Notes: generated by a model from the letters alone, not told the origin. A DNA stretch of 56,267 bases from Adlercreutzia muris (GCF_008831045.1 NZ_WAJS01000019.1:1-56267), one strand, 5' to 3'; shown: positions 43,862 through 54,000, numbered from the stretch's first letter. Numbers and translations are program-made.

Positions 43862-45733
43862 TCAATCCTCGAAGCGGTCGTTGCAGGCGGCGAACTGGGA
43901 GTCGTACAGATCGGCGTAGAAGCCGCCGGCCGCCAGGAGCTCCTCATGGGTTCCCTGCTCGGCGATGTCGCCGTCCCGCATGACGAGGATGAGGTCGGCG
44001 CGGCGGATGGTAGACAGCCGGTGCGCGATGACGAAAGAGGTGCGGCCCTCCATGAGCCGATCCATGGCCTGCTGGATGCGCAGCTCGGTGCGGGTGTCCA
44101 CCGAGGAGGTGGCCTCGTCCAGAATGAGCATGCGGCGGTCGGCCAGAAGCGCCCGGGCAATGGTGAGCAGCTGGCGCTGGCCCGCGGAGACGTTGGTGCC
44201 GTCCTCGTTGATGGCGAAGTCGTAGCCGCCGGGCAGGGTGCGGATGAAGTGGTCGGCGCAAGCCTCTCGGGCTGCGGCCTCCACCTCCTCATCGGTGGCG
44301 TCCAACCGCCCGTAGCGGATGTTCTCGCGGATGGTGCCGGAGAACAGCCACGTGTCCTGGAGCACCATGGCGAACAGCGACCGCACCTCAGCGCGGCTCA
44401 TATCCCGGATGTCGGTGCCCCCGATGCGGATGGCGCCCCCGTCCACATCATAGAAGCGCATGAGCAGCTTTACCATGGTGGTCTTGCCCGCCCCCGTCGG
44501 CCCCACGATGGCCACGGTGCGCCCGGCGGCGGCCCGGGCCGAGAAGTCGCGGATGACCGGGGCATCGGGGCTGTAGCCGAAGCGCACGCGGTCGAACTCC
44601 ACATCGCTGGCCAGGTCGGCGGCGAGCACCGACGAGGGGCCCTCGTCCATCTCGGGCAGATCGAGGAAGGCGAAGATGCGCTCGGCGGCCGCGGCCAGGG
44701 ATTGCAGCACGTTGGACACCTGGGCCAGCTGGGTGATGGGCTGGGTGAAATTCTTCACGTACTGGATGAAGGCCTGGATATCGCCGACGGTGATGGCCCC
44801 CGCCACGGCGAAGAAGGCTCCGGACACGGCCACGGCCACATAGCCCAAATTCCCCACGAAGCCGAGCACGGGCATCATGAGGCCCGAGAGGAACTGGGCC
44901 TTCCAGCCGGCGTCGTAGAGGGCCTCGTTGTCCCGCTCGTAGGCCTCCACCGTGGCCCCCTCGCGCCCGAAGGCCTTCACCACGGCATGGCCCGAGAACG
45001 TTTCCTCCACCTGACCGTTCAAGGCCCCGAGCAGCCGCTGCTGGGCCACAAAGTGCTTCTGGGACAGGCGCACCACGACCACAACGAGGGCCATGGACAC
45101 GGGAATCATGACCAGGGCCACCAGAGTCATGGCTACATTGATGGACAGCATCATGGCCAGCACGCCCACCACGGTGACCGAGGAGGTGATGAGCTGGGTG
45201 ATTCCCTGGTTCAGGCTCTGGCCCAGGGTGTCCACGTCGTTGGTGATGCGCGAGAGGGTGTCGCCGGTGGAGTTCTTCTCGAAGTAGCCGAAGGGCACGC
45301 GCTCGATCTTGCGGGCGATGGCATCGCGCAGGCGGTAGCAGGTCTGCTGGGAGACGTAGCTCATGATCCACGATTGCACCCAGGCGCATCCGGCCGAGGC
45401 CAGGTAGAGCCCGAGCGTGACCGTCAGGATGCGGCCGATGGCGGCGTAGTCGATGGAACCGGTACCCGCCGCCGCGGCCACGGTGCCGTCGAAGAGCACG
45501 GTGGTGGCCTCGGAGAGCACCTTGGGCCCCACGATGGAGAACACGGTGGATCCGACGGCGAACAGGAGCACGAGGGCGAGACGGCCCTTGAACTGCCCCA
45601 TGAAGGAGAGCATGCGGCGCAGGGTGGCCTTGAGGTTCAGGGGCTTCTCGCCGCCCATCATGCGCCCGGCCGGCCCATGGCCGCGACCGGGACCCCGTCC
45701 GGGACGGGGCACGAAACCGGGATGGCCGCTCAT
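43862..45733 (-). CDS. ABC exporter subunit with canonical ATPase site
   Basis: 623 aa from the ATG at 45733, which overlaps the stop of the preceding ABC gene (ATGA). Six-helix exporter domain (about residues 30-330) after a Gly/Pro/Arg-rich start, then the ATPase domain with GPTGAGKTT (Walker A), signature VSAGQRQ, LILDEATSSVD (Walker B with catalytic Glu) and IAHRLST (H-loop). It pairs with the upstream gene product to form a heterodimeric exporter. Substrate unknown; location beside azlCD hints at amino-acid-like or drug substrates, but that is only context. Confidence 0.9.
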   Translation of the reverse strand: MSGHPGFVPRPGRGPGRGHGPAGRMMGGEKPLNLKATLRRMLSFMGQFKGRLALVLLFAVGSTVFSIVGPKVLSEATTVLFDGTVAAAAGTGSIDYAAIGRILTVTLGLYLASAGCAWVQSWIMSYVSQQTCYRLRDAIARKIERVPFGYFEKNSTGDTLSRITNDVDTLGQSLNQGITQLITSSVTVVGVLAMMLSINVAMTLVALVMIPVSMALVVVVVRLSQKHFVAQQRLLGALNGQVEETFSGHAVVKAFGREGATVEAYERDNEALYDAGWKAQFLSGLMMPVLGFVGNLGYVAVAVSGAFFAVAGAITVGDIQAFIQYVKNFTQPITQLAQVSNVLQSLAAAAERIFAFLDLPEMDEGPSSVLAADLASDVEFDRVRFGYSPDAPVIRDFSARAAAGRTVAIVGPTGAGKTTMVKLLMRFYDVDGGAIRIGGTDIRDMSRAEVRSLFAMVLQDTWLFSGTIRENIRYGRLDATDEEVEAAAREACADHFIRTLPGGYDFAINEDGTNVSAGQRQLLTIARALLADRRMLILDEATSSVDTRTELRIQQAMDRLMEGRTSFVIAHRLSTIRRADLILVMRDGDIAEQGTHEELLAAGGFYADLYDSQFAACNDRFED

Positions 45734-47799
45734 CGCGCACCCCCTTCCCGGCACGAGGCATCTGGGACGGCTGAGGGGGAATCGGCCTGCGACGCGGCGA
45801 CGGCTGCGGAAGGGGCCGATGGGTCGGGCGCCACGGTTGCGGCGAGAATGTCGGGGGCGATCCCGACGGCGGCGAGCTCGGCCTCGGAGAGCTGGGAGAG
45901 GGCGATCTCGCGGTAGGCCGGGCACGCGGCCATGAGCTCGCCATGGGTGCCGCGGCCGACCACACGGCCCTCCTCGAGCACCACGATGCAGTCGGCGCCG
46001 AGCACCGTGGAGATGCGCTGGGCCACGATGATCTTCGTGGCGCCGGCGGCGTAGGCGGTCAGAGCCGAGCGCACCCGGGCATCGGTGGCGTAGTCGAGGG
46101 CCGAGAAGGAGTCGTCGAACAGATAGGCCCGCGGGCGCCGCACGAGGGCCCGGGCCATGGCCAGACGCTGGCGCTGGCCGCCGGAGACGTTGGCGCCGCC
46201 CTGGGCGACGGGGGCCTCCAGACCCTCCTCGCGCTCCTCCACGAAGGCCAGGGCCTCGGCCGCAGCCAGGGCGGCCCGGATGGCCGCCTCGTTGGCGTTC
46301 GGATCCCCGTAGGCGATGTTAGTGGCCACGGTGCCCTCGAACAGAAAGGCCTTCTGGGGCACGTAGCCCAAGCAGGCCCGCAGCGCGTCCTGGGGCCACC
46401 GGCGCACGTCGATGCCGTCCACGGTCACGGTCCCGGCGCTCACGTCGAAGAAGCGCTCGATGAGCTTCAACACGGTGGACTTCCCCGATCCCGTGGATCC
46501 CACGATGGCCAGCGTAGCGCCCGGCTCCACCGTGAACGACACGCCCTCGAGCACCGGCTCGCTGCCGTCCTCATAGCGGAAGGACACCCCTTCGAAGGCG
46601 ATGCGCGCGCCGCCGGCTTCTAGGGGCGAAGGCGTGGCGGCGCCCCCTTCCAGATCGGCGCCCTGCGCCGTTGCGCCAACGGGCGAAACCGCCCGCAGCC
46701 GCTCCCCCTTCGCCGCGAGGCCGCCGCCCTGTCCCGCTCCCGTCCCGGCGGGAGCCCCGTCGGCACTCCCCCGCGCCCGTTCCCGATCGTGCACCGAGGG
46801 CTCGGTTTCCAGCACCTCGCGCACGCGGGCCGCGGCCACGTCGGCCCGGGGCAGCATGATGGAGATCATGCCCATCATGAGGCAGCCCATGATAATGACC
46901 ATGGCGTAGGTGATGAAGGCGATGAGGTCGCCGGTCTGAAGGGTGCCGGCCCCCACGGCCCCGGCACCGAACCACACGATGGCCACGGAGGTGAGATTCA
47001 TGACGAGCATCATGGCGGGCATCATGGCGGCCATGGCGCGGTTGGTGAACAGCTGGGTGCGCATGAGCCGGGCCGAAGCCTCGTCGAAGCGCTCCTCCTC
47101 GTAGCCGTCGCGGTTGAAGGCGCGCACCACCGAGAGCCCCGTGAGCATCTCGCGGGCCACGAGGTTCACCCGGTCGATGAGCTTCTGCATCATCTTAAAT
47201 CGGGGCAGCGTGAAGTGAAACAGCACGGCGATGACCGCGAACACCGCCGCCACGGCCACCACGACAATCCATCCCATCTGGGGATTGGTGGCCATCACCA
47301 TGACCACGCCACCGATGGCGAGGATGGGAGCATAGAGCACCATGCGCAGTATCATGGTGCACACGTTCTGGATGAGCACCACGTCGTTGGTGCCGCGGGT
47401 GATGAGGGAGGCGGCCGAGAAACGGTTGATGTCCCCCTCCGAGAAGGCCACGACTTGGGAGAACAGCCGTCGACGCACATCGCGACCGATGGCGGCGCCG
47501 GTGCGGGAGGCCACGAGGGAAACGGCCGCGTCCAAGACCATGGCCGCGGCGGCCACCCCCAGCATAAGCAGCCCCAGCTGCCCCAGATAGGCCATCTGCC
47601 GCGGCAGGAGATCGACCCCGGCCGCCCGCAGATGCTCCAGCTCGGCCACATCTTCCACGCCGGACTGGGCGATGCCCACGTCCACGATCTGGGATGTGAA
47701 CACCGGCAAGGCCAAATCGCAGGCCGCCTTGGCCGCGAGCAGCAGCATCACGAGGGCCACGGCCCCCTTGTGCTGCCCGAGAAAGCGGATCACGCCCAC
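45730..47799 (-). CDS. ABC exporter subunit with degenerate ATPase site
   Basis: About 689 aa. The start is uncertain; GTG at 47799 or 47793 follows the azlD stop closely with only a weak ribosome site. Exporter membrane domain (IRFLGQHKGAVALVMLL onward), an Ala/Gly-rich linker insert of about 50 residues, then the ATPase domain: GSTGSGKST, signature VSGGQRQ, Walker B AYLFDDSFSALD with Asp in place of the catalytic Glu, and IVAQRIST with Gln in place of the H-loop His. This is the typical degenerate half of heterodimeric exporters such as TM287/288. Translationally coupled to its partner. Confidence 0.88.
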   Translation of the reverse strand: MGVIRFLGQHKGAVALVMLLLAAKAACDLALPVFTSQIVDVGIAQSGVEDVAELEHLRAAGVDLLPRQMAYLGQLGLLMLGVAAAAMVLDAAVSLVASRTGAAIGRDVRRRLFSQVVAFSEGDINRFSAASLITRGTNDVVLIQNVCTMILRMVLYAPILAIGGVVMVMATNPQMGWIVVVAVAAVFAVIAVLFHFTLPRFKMMQKLIDRVNLVAREMLTGLSVVRAFNRDGYEEERFDEASARLMRTQLFTNRAMAAMMPAMMLVMNLTSVAIVWFGAGAVGAGTLQTGDLIAFITYAMVIIMGCLMMGMISIMLPRADVAAARVREVLETEPSVHDRERARGSADGAPAGTGAGQGGGLAAKGERLRAVSPVGATAQGADLEGGAATPSPLEAGGARIAFEGVSFRYEDGSEPVLEGVSFTVEPGATLAIVGSTGSGKSTVLKLIERFFDVSAGTVTVDGIDVRRWPQDALRACLGYVPQKAFLFEGTVATNIAYGDPNANEAAIRAALAAAEALAFVEEREEGLEAPVAQGGANVSGGQRQRLAMARALVRRPRAYLFDDSFSALDYATDARVRSALTAYAAGATKIIVAQRISTVLGADCIVVLEEGRVVGRGTHGELMAACPAYREIALSQLSEAELAAVGIAPDILAATVAPDPSAPSAAVAASQADSPSAVPDASCREGGAR

Positions 47800-47807
47800 A
47801 ATCGCGC

Positions 47808-48137
47808 CTATACTGCGAAGAAGGCCAGGGCGGCGTAAACCCCCACGCCGGCCACGGCCGTCCACAGCAGCGACTTGGTCTTGGCCGCCACGAGGGCGCA
47901 GGCGATGGCCGCCACGAGCGGAATGGCCGCCGGCCAGATGCCGGCATCGAACATGCCGGGATTCAAGAGATCGTTGGCCACCAGGGCCGCGAAGGCCGCT
48001 GGAGGGATGAAGCCGAGCGCCCGTTCCAGATTCTCGGGCAGGGCCTTGCCCTTCAACAGGAACAACGGGATGACGCGGCAGGCCCACATGGCCAGCACGC
48101 ACCCGACGAGCACGACCCAGAACTGATCCCAACTCAT
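47808..48137 (-). CDS. azlD: AzlD-family branched-chain amino-acid transport protein
   Basis: 109 aa, four predicted helices. Small partner of AzlC; together they export branched-chain amino acids or analogues. Family features: CRVIPLFLLKGKALP and LGFIPPAAFAALVANDLL. The ATG overlaps the azlC stop (ATGA). The ABC exporter genes follow within about 10 nt, so all four genes form one operon. Confidence 0.9.
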   Translation of the reverse strand: MSWDQFWVVLVGCVLAMWACRVIPLFLLKGKALPENLERALGFIPPAAFAALVANDLLNPGMFDAGIWPAAIPLVAAIACALVAAKTKSLLWTAVAGVGVYAALAFFAV

Positions 48138-48955
48138 CGGCGCTCCCCTTCCCCCGCGGCATCTTCCATCGGAACGGCCTCGGTCGAGGGGACTTCCGCC
48201 GCCACGTCAGCGGACCGGGCGCCCTCCGCTGCTGCGCCCACGGCCGCCGGGGCATTCGCAGTCGTCGCGCCGCGCTTCCCCACAGTGAGGGCGAAGACCA
48301 TGGCGCACACCACCCCGGCCACGGCGCCGATGAGAATGGCCGGGCCCGTGAGGCCGGCCGCCTTGCACACGTACACGCCGAGGGCCGCCACGGCCATGGC
48401 GATGATATTTGCGGAGGTGAACTTCTGGGTGACCAACAGGCAGATGAAGATGGCCGTCATGGCGAAGGCGGCGATATTCACCGGAATGGCCACCGCCGCC
48501 CCCACGGCGCAGCCGACGACGTTGGAGATGGTCCACGAGCTCTGGGAGAACAGGTTCACCATGAGGGCCCGGTCCACCGACCAGTTCCCCTCGGCGAAGT
48601 GCTGGGTGTTCACGCCGTAGGACTCGTCGGTCACCGAGGCGGCGAACAGGGCCGCCAGCCAGCGCGGGGTCTTCTCGCAGGTGGGGGCGAAGGAGGCCGC
48701 GTAGAGCATCTGGCGCGTGTTCACCAGCGACACGCTGGCGGTGATGGAGGCGACCGACGACCCGGCCAGGAACATGTTGCAGATCATGAACTGGCCGGCG
48801 CCCGAGTACAGCAGGGCGCACAGCAGAAACACCTGCAAGGGGTTCAGGCCGATGGTGTTGGACAGGATGCCGCAGGGCAGGCCGATGGCCACGTAGCCCA
48901 GCATGATGGGAGCGGCCGCGGAGAAGGCCGACAGTATGTGCTCGCGAGAAAACAT
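48134..48955 (-). CDS. azlC: AzlC-family branched-chain amino-acid exporter
   Basis: 273 aa from the ATG at 48955. Family signature: SAAAPIMLGYVAIGLPCGIL in the first helices and FAASVTDESYGV, with several further helices to about residue 230. A low-complexity Ala/Glu/Pro tail of about 45 residues ends the protein. Forms the large subunit of the AzlCD exporter. The start has no ribosome site, but TATAAT lies 7 nt before it, which suggests a leaderless mRNA and makes the longer in-frame start at 48964 unlikely. First gene of the azlC-azlD-ABC-ABC operon. Confidence 0.9.
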   Translation of the reverse strand: MFSREHILSAFSAAAPIMLGYVAIGLPCGILSNTIGLNPLQVFLLCALLYSGAGQFMICNMFLAGSSVASITASVSLVNTRQMLYAASFAPTCEKTPRWLAALFAASVTDESYGVNTQHFAEGNWSVDRALMVNLFSQSSWTISNVVGCAVGAAVAIPVNIAAFAMTAIFICLLVTQKFTSANIIAMAVAALGVYVCKAAGLTGPAILIGAVAGVVCAMVFALTVGKRGATTANAPAAVGAAAEGARSADVAAEVPSTEAVPMEDAAGEGERR

Positions 48956-48991
48956 GACGCCCATTATAGCCAACCTTCGCCCCGTGAAAAT
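48956..48991 (-). promoter_or_regulatory. Promoter of the azlC operon, probably leaderless
   Basis: Minus strand: TATAAT (48968-48963), then 7 nt, then ATG (48955). A weak -35, TTTTCA, sits 16 nt upstream. The spacing matches the priA promoter. Confidence 0.55.
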
Positions 48992-49066
48992 CGGGAAATT
49001 GCGCCGCGGCAGGAATTGCAGTGTTACCTGGGAATTCTCAAGAAGCATCCGATAAGCTCGTTGGTG

Positions 49067-52000
49067 CTATCTCCCGATTTTCGCATATCGCCGGGCGATC
49101 CAGGCCGCGCCGGCGGCCGTCAGGGCCGCGAGGAGGGCCGCGGCAGCCGTCGCAGTTCCCTCGTCGCCGGTCTGGGCCAGCTTGAGGCGGATCTTGGTAG
49201 CGTCATCGTCCCCGTCGCCACCAGGGCCGCTATCGCCGTCATTTGCCGAACCGCTTCCCGAGCCATCGTCGGGATTTGCCGAATCATCGGGAACGGCGCC
49301 GGGAATGGGCTCCAGCACGATTTGAATGGCGTGGTTCTCGCCGATGTCCTCGAAGGTGAACGAGCCCGCGCCGAGCAGGTCGGGGCGCTCGCCGCCGTCG
49401 ATGATGACCTTCACCACCCGGTAGCCGGGGGCGGGCGCCCATTCCACGGTGTAGCTGCCGCCGCGGTCCACCGACGAGCCGCCGGTGATGGTGCCCGCGC
49501 CGCCGATAAGGGACGTCTCCACCCGCAGCTGCTCGGAAGCCTGGGGGCGGGGCGTGCGCGAGGGCACGGTCTCGTCGCCGGGCTCCCGCTTCTCCACCAC
49601 GAGGGACACATGGTCGCCGGGCTTAAGGGTGCCTCCGGGGATGACCACCTCGGTGGCGCCGGGCGGCACGGGGAAGTGCTGGTCGCCCACGACGATCTCG
49701 GTGGGCTCGTAGCCCTCGGGGATCTTCCAGGTGATGGTCTGGTCCTCGTCGGGATCGACGAAGCCGGTGCCGTCGCCGATGGTGATCGAGCCCGGGCCGC
49801 CCTCCACGCCGCCGGTGACGTCCACGACGTCCTTCACTGTGTCGGGGTTGGCCTGCTCGCCGTCCTTAGCGAAGTACACCTTCACCACGTGGTCGCGGTC
49901 GATGCCGCCGATGCCCATGTCGAGTCCCGCCCCGTCGGCCTGGCGCCGCTCGATGGTCGGCGCGGGGAACACCGGCTCGGCCGCGGCCGCCAGGGCGACG
50001 GCTTCCGACGGGCCCTCATCGGCCCAAGCCTTCTCGGGCCCGAGGGCGAAGGGGCTCGCCACCCCATCGGCTTCGCTGTCGGCCGCCGAGCCCACCGCGG
50101 CGCCCACGGTACCGCTCAGAACCGCGGCGGCATCGGAGAGGGCCGCCACCGTGGCCAGGGCGCCGGCGGGCACGCGCTCGTCGAAGACGGGCAGGCCGTC
50201 CACCTCGATATAGGAGATATGGGCGCCCCCGTCGGGAGTGCCGGAAATGTCAACGTAGCCCTGGCCCTTGAACAGGGTGCGGGAATCGGAAGCGGCCCCC
50301 GGCCCGTAGGCGAGCACGGCCACGTCGAAGACCACGGGCCGCAGGGTGACCACGACGGCCTTGTCCTCCTTGATGTTGGAGAGCTCCAGCTCGCGCTCGT
50401 CGGTACCGGCGGCCTCCTCGCCGTTCACCTCCACCTTCGCCACCTCGTAGACGGCGTAGGAGGGATCGGACACATCGGGCACGGTCTGGATGACCGGCTG
50501 CCAAGCCACGTGGTACTCGCCGCCGGCGGTCACCGTGCCGCTGCCGGTGATAGTGCCCGGGCCGCCCTTGATCTGGGTGGTCACCCGGTGGTCATCGGGG
50601 TTCAGCGCCGGCGCGCCGTCGGCCCGCTCGGTGTACACGTCCACCACATGATTGGCCGCGATCTTCGCGAAGTCAACGGTGCCCGCGGCCACGGCCGCAG
50701 CGGACAGTTCCTTGCCGTCCACCCACACCGCCGCGATGCGGTAGCCCTCGACGGCCTTCCAGGTAGCGCGTCCGTCGGCCCCGGCGGAGAGCACCGCGCT
50801 CGGGCTCACCTCCGCCCCCGCCCCGTAGCGGTTCACGGTCACCGTGTAGAAGCCGCCCGTGGAGCTGCCCTCGATGATGGGGTTGCGAGCCAGCGTGACC
50901 ACCACCTCGTGGTTGGCGGCGATTTTCTCGAACACCTGACGGGCACCGGCAGCGTCCACCAGGCGGCCGTCCACCTTTACCGAGGCCACGTAGCAATCGG
51001 GGCCGGCAGCCCACGTGATGGTGGCCGTAGAGCCGGCAGTCAGGGTCTGGCTGGGGGTGATGGTCGCTCCCTCGGTGGCGCCAGCGAGCCGCGTGCTCAC
51101 CGTGAACAGGCCCGGGGCTGGGGCAGGTGCGGGCTTCTCCTCCACCACGTAATCGATATCGGCCACGTAGTCGGTGCCATCGGGGCTCGGGTAGGTCACG
51201 GTGATCTCGTAGTTACCTGGCTCGGAGGGATCGATCTCGTCGACGGGCAGGCCGTCTTTGGTGATAGTGACCACCGGGTCGACCCCCTCGGGAATGCGCT
51301 TGTCGTCCGGGGCATTGGAATCGGGTCCGAACTTGTCCTCGACAAGGTCGACCAGGTCGTCCTTGGTCACCGGAGTCGGCACGGGCTTGGGCGGCTCCAC
51401 AGGGCGCACGATGTCGATGGGATCGTCCTCGGTGAGATCCACTACGATGCGCTCGGTCACGGCGAGCTCGGCCGGCTTCAGAGTCACGCGATAATTGCCA
51501 TCGGCAGTGAGCAGCACGCCCCCGACCTCGGAAACCTCGGGGAAGGTGGCCCGAAGCTCGTAGGTGCCCAGCTGGGGCCGCACAGCGTTCAGGGCCAAGC
51601 CGCCGGCCGTGGCGGCAGAGAAGGTGGGGGCGCCGAGCACGACAGCAGGGTCATCGCCCGGAGCGAGCATAGAGGCAGGCCACGCCACAGGCCAGGTGTG
51701 CTCGCCGTCGTCGGCGCTGTCGGTGGCGGCCGCACTGTCGAAGGCGGCCAGATCGCTGTAGCGGCCCACGGGGGCACCCGGGGCAGCGGGGTCGGCCAGG
51801 GGCACGTTTTTCACCCACGAGACGGGATCGGTGCCCGCCGTGGGGAACCAGCGAGTGGCAATGGCCAGGTCGCGGGGCACGATAGAGCCCTGGACCGTGA
51901 GGGTGCCGTCGGCAGCCAGCCCTGCGATGCGGTAGTCGGCCGCCTGGGGGCCCTTCACCTTCACACCGTGCAGCACCAGATCCCGACTGCCGGAGTCCTT

Positions 52001-53782
52001 GGCGACGAATTCGGCCCGCTCGAAGGAGAGCCACGCCGAGGCGCTCCCGACCAGGCCATCGGCCATGGACACGTTGCCGCCCTCCAGATAGGGCGTCCCA
52101 TCATAGACCTTCGACCAACCGCGCCCGGCCACGGTCACCGTCTCCCCCGTCTCGGGGTCGGTGACCTCGGTATCCTGGGTAGCATCGGGGGCCGCGGGAT
52201 CGTCCGGGGCCTGGGCCGGCTTCGTCACGTCCACGGCCCGGGGCTTGATGGTGAAGGTGGCCTCGCCGGTCACGTAATCCTGCACCGTCGTACCGTCCTC
52301 GGTAACGCTATAGACGCTCTTGGACTCCACCTTGTAGGAGCCAGCGTGGATGGGCTCGCCCTTCTCGTTCATCTCTTCGGGGCGCAAGGGCCGCCAGCCC
52401 TTGGCGTCGGCTCCCTCCGAGCCGGGATCCTTGATCCAGTAGGTGCGCTCGACCTCGGCATCCTTCTCATCGACGATGGCGCCGTCCTTCACGATGTGGG
52501 TCTTCACGTGGGTATCGCCGTTCACGTTCTCCTGCACGGCCAGCGGGTCACCCACCTGAATGTCGTCCGCCTCGGTGGTGATGGTGCGGCCGGTGGGGTC
52601 TACGATGATGTCCACCTTCACGTACACGTCCAGCGACACGTCGGCCCCGGCCTGGTCATCGTCAGGGTCAGCGTCATCGGGCATGCCGCCGTACTCGATG
52701 ATGTAAGGGAGCTGGTAGGTGCTCATGGCCAAATCGTTCCATTGCCCCTCGGTCTGGCTCGTGCCCAGCTTGACGGCCAGCTGCATATACTTCTCCTCGT
52801 TGCCAGCCTGATCGGGCTGACCATTGGACCAGAACATGAACATCTCTTCCTGGGTCTCCGGATTGATCGCTTTCTTCCATCGCGACCCCGTTGCCGCCTC
52901 GCCCATCTTCAATCCGGCCTCGGGACCGGCAACCCAATAGTAGGAGCAGAAGTTTCCCGCTCCCATAAATGTTTGGCTCGTGGCCCATCGCGTGGGCACG
53001 TCGGCATTCTGAAGCCGATAGTTCTGAGCCCAAGCGTTCCCCTTGCGCGTATAGGTATCGTCAGTCGTGCCGCTGATCCAAGTGTCGGTATGCACGAGTG
53101 AGAACACGAAATCCTGCTCCGCACGGCTTGTCACCGTAACCAGATAGCCCCTCATGCCCATGTAGGTATGGGTCTCCGCGGCAGTCAGGGCCGCGTACCA
53201 GGAGCCTACCACCGGCCCCACCTCGTAATAATGCCCGTTCAGGGAATTGTAATCGCGAATGGTAGTCACGGGCGCGAGGCTCGCCACCAGGCGCAGGCCC
53301 TTGGTGTTGGTGGCGTCGGCCAGACTCAAGGTCAGATAATCGCGCAGGAATTCCTCCCACTGCTCGGCCGTGGCGCCGCCGTTGGTCTTGTAGTTGACCG
53401 ACCAGTTGCCCGTTTTGCCCATGCGCTCGAACCCGGCGGGCAGGGTCTCGTTGTTGTTCTTCTCGTGCTTGGAGTTGTAATAGATGTCGTCGCCAGAAGC
53501 GATGCCCGTGGTGAACTGCACGGTAATGCTCTGGAACTTCGCGTCGGCCGGTTCGGTGCTCACCTTCAGGTCGGGGAAGTGGTAGGTGTTGGCCTGTCCC
53601 TCCACGGGCGTGGCCGCACCGGCCTTGATGGTCAGCTTGACCGTATCGGCCGCCTGAGCCACAGGCTCATCGGCCCACGCGCACTCAACAGTAGCACCCC
53701 CCCCCGTGAGGGGCATGGCCATGGTCGCGGCCAAAGCGAAGGCCAGGGCCAGCTTCAAGCTCTGTTCGAATGCGCGCTCCAT
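49067..53782 (-). CDS. Large cell-wall-anchored protein with C-type-lectin-like domain
   Basis: 1571 aa with AAGGA before the ATG. Signal peptide ending at AWADE (as in the LRR protein at 5111). Residues about 165-380 look like a C-type-lectin-like domain: HYYEVGPVVGSWYAALTAAE, GYLVTVTSRAEQDFV, MFWSNGQPDQAGNEEKYMQL and GQWNDLAMSTYQLPYIIEYG. Then come MBG/Ig-like modules (YDGTPYLEGG near 560), an Ig-like module resembling the one in the LRR protein, several bacterial-repeat modules (YRVVKVIIDG type), and LAQTGDE with a hydrophobic helix and basic end. It is a sortase-anchored adhesin candidate that may bind glycans; ligand unknown. Confidence 0.87.
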   Translation of the reverse strand: MERAFEQSLKLALAFALAATMAMPLTGGGATVECAWADEPVAQAADTVKLTIKAGAATPVEGQANTYHFPDLKVSTEPADAKFQSITVQFTTGIASGDDIYYNSKHEKNNNETLPAGFERMGKTGNWSVNYKTNGGATAEQWEEFLRDYLTLSLADATNTKGLRLVASLAPVTTIRDYNSLNGHYYEVGPVVGSWYAALTAAETHTYMGMRGYLVTVTSRAEQDFVFSLVHTDTWISGTTDDTYTRKGNAWAQNYRLQNADVPTRWATSQTFMGAGNFCSYYWVAGPEAGLKMGEAATGSRWKKAINPETQEEMFMFWSNGQPDQAGNEEKYMQLAVKLGTSQTEGQWNDLAMSTYQLPYIIEYGGMPDDADPDDDQAGADVSLDVYVKVDIIVDPTGRTITTEADDIQVGDPLAVQENVNGDTHVKTHIVKDGAIVDEKDAEVERTYWIKDPGSEGADAKGWRPLRPEEMNEKGEPIHAGSYKVESKSVYSVTEDGTTVQDYVTGEATFTIKPRAVDVTKPAQAPDDPAAPDATQDTEVTDPETGETVTVAGRGWSKVYDGTPYLEGGNVSMADGLVGSASAWLSFERAEFVAKDSGSRDLVLHGVKVKGPQAADYRIAGLAADGTLTVQGSIVPRDLAIATRWFPTAGTDPVSWVKNVPLADPAAPGAPVGRYSDLAAFDSAAATDSADDGEHTWPVAWPASMLAPGDDPAVVLGAPTFSAATAGGLALNAVRPQLGTYELRATFPEVSEVGGVLLTADGNYRVTLKPAELAVTERIVVDLTEDDPIDIVRPVEPPKPVPTPVTKDDLVDLVEDKFGPDSNAPDDKRIPEGVDPVVTITKDGLPVDEIDPSEPGNYEITVTYPSPDGTDYVADIDYVVEEKPAPAPAPGLFTVSTRLAGATEGATITPSQTLTAGSTATITWAAGPDCYVASVKVDGRLVDAAGARQVFEKIAANHEVVVTLARNPIIEGSSTGGFYTVTVNRYGAGAEVSPSAVLSAGADGRATWKAVEGYRIAAVWVDGKELSAAAVAAGTVDFAKIAANHVVDVYTERADGAPALNPDDHRVTTQIKGGPGTITGSGTVTAGGEYHVAWQPVIQTVPDVSDPSYAVYEVAKVEVNGEEAAGTDERELELSNIKEDKAVVVTLRPVVFDVAVLAYGPGAASDSRTLFKGQGYVDISGTPDGGAHISYIEVDGLPVFDERVPAGALATVAALSDAAAVLSGTVGAAVGSAADSEADGVASPFALGPEKAWADEGPSEAVALAAAAEPVFPAPTIERRQADGAGLDMGIGGIDRDHVVKVYFAKDGEQANPDTVKDVVDVTGGVEGGPGSITIGDGTGFVDPDEDQTITWKIPEGYEPTEIVVGDQHFPVPPGATEVVIPGGTLKPGDHVSLVVEKREPGDETVPSRTPRPQASEQLRVETSLIGGAGTITGGSSVDRGGSYTVEWAPAPGYRVVKVIIDGGERPDLLGAGSFTFEDIGENHAIQIVLEPIPGAVPDDSANPDDGSGSGSANDGDSGPGGDGDDDATKIRLKLAQTGDEGTATAAAALLAALTAAGAAWIARRYAKIGR

Positions 53783-54000
53783 CAGAACCGTCCTTATCTC
53801 TGGCGGGGAGCGAGCCCCCGCATCCTTCTCCGCTGATCGACGTGCCGTCGGTAGCCTTTCATATTGTCACTAATCCGTTGGAAAATCAACTGCCGAAGGA
53901 CAACCGGGGGCGCTGAAAAGCGCATAGAGCCCCTTGCGCGATCGTTCGGCTGGCAGCGGAACGTGTGGGAGCTCCCGGCACGCCGGGAAAACCGGCGACT
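53783..54000. other. Intergenic stretch with no recognised feature
   Basis: Upstream of the lectin-domain gene and past the AAA-ATPase gene. A promoter for the lectin gene should lie near 53800-53880, where the sequence becomes AT-richer, but I could not assign elements. Confidence 0.4.

Noticed and set aside
48599-53101. A 1500-codon open frame on the plus strand
   Set aside because: It is antisense to azlC and the lectin-domain gene; the open frame comes from GC-rich codon structure, and its translation is low-complexity (Gly/His/Arg/Leu) without domains.
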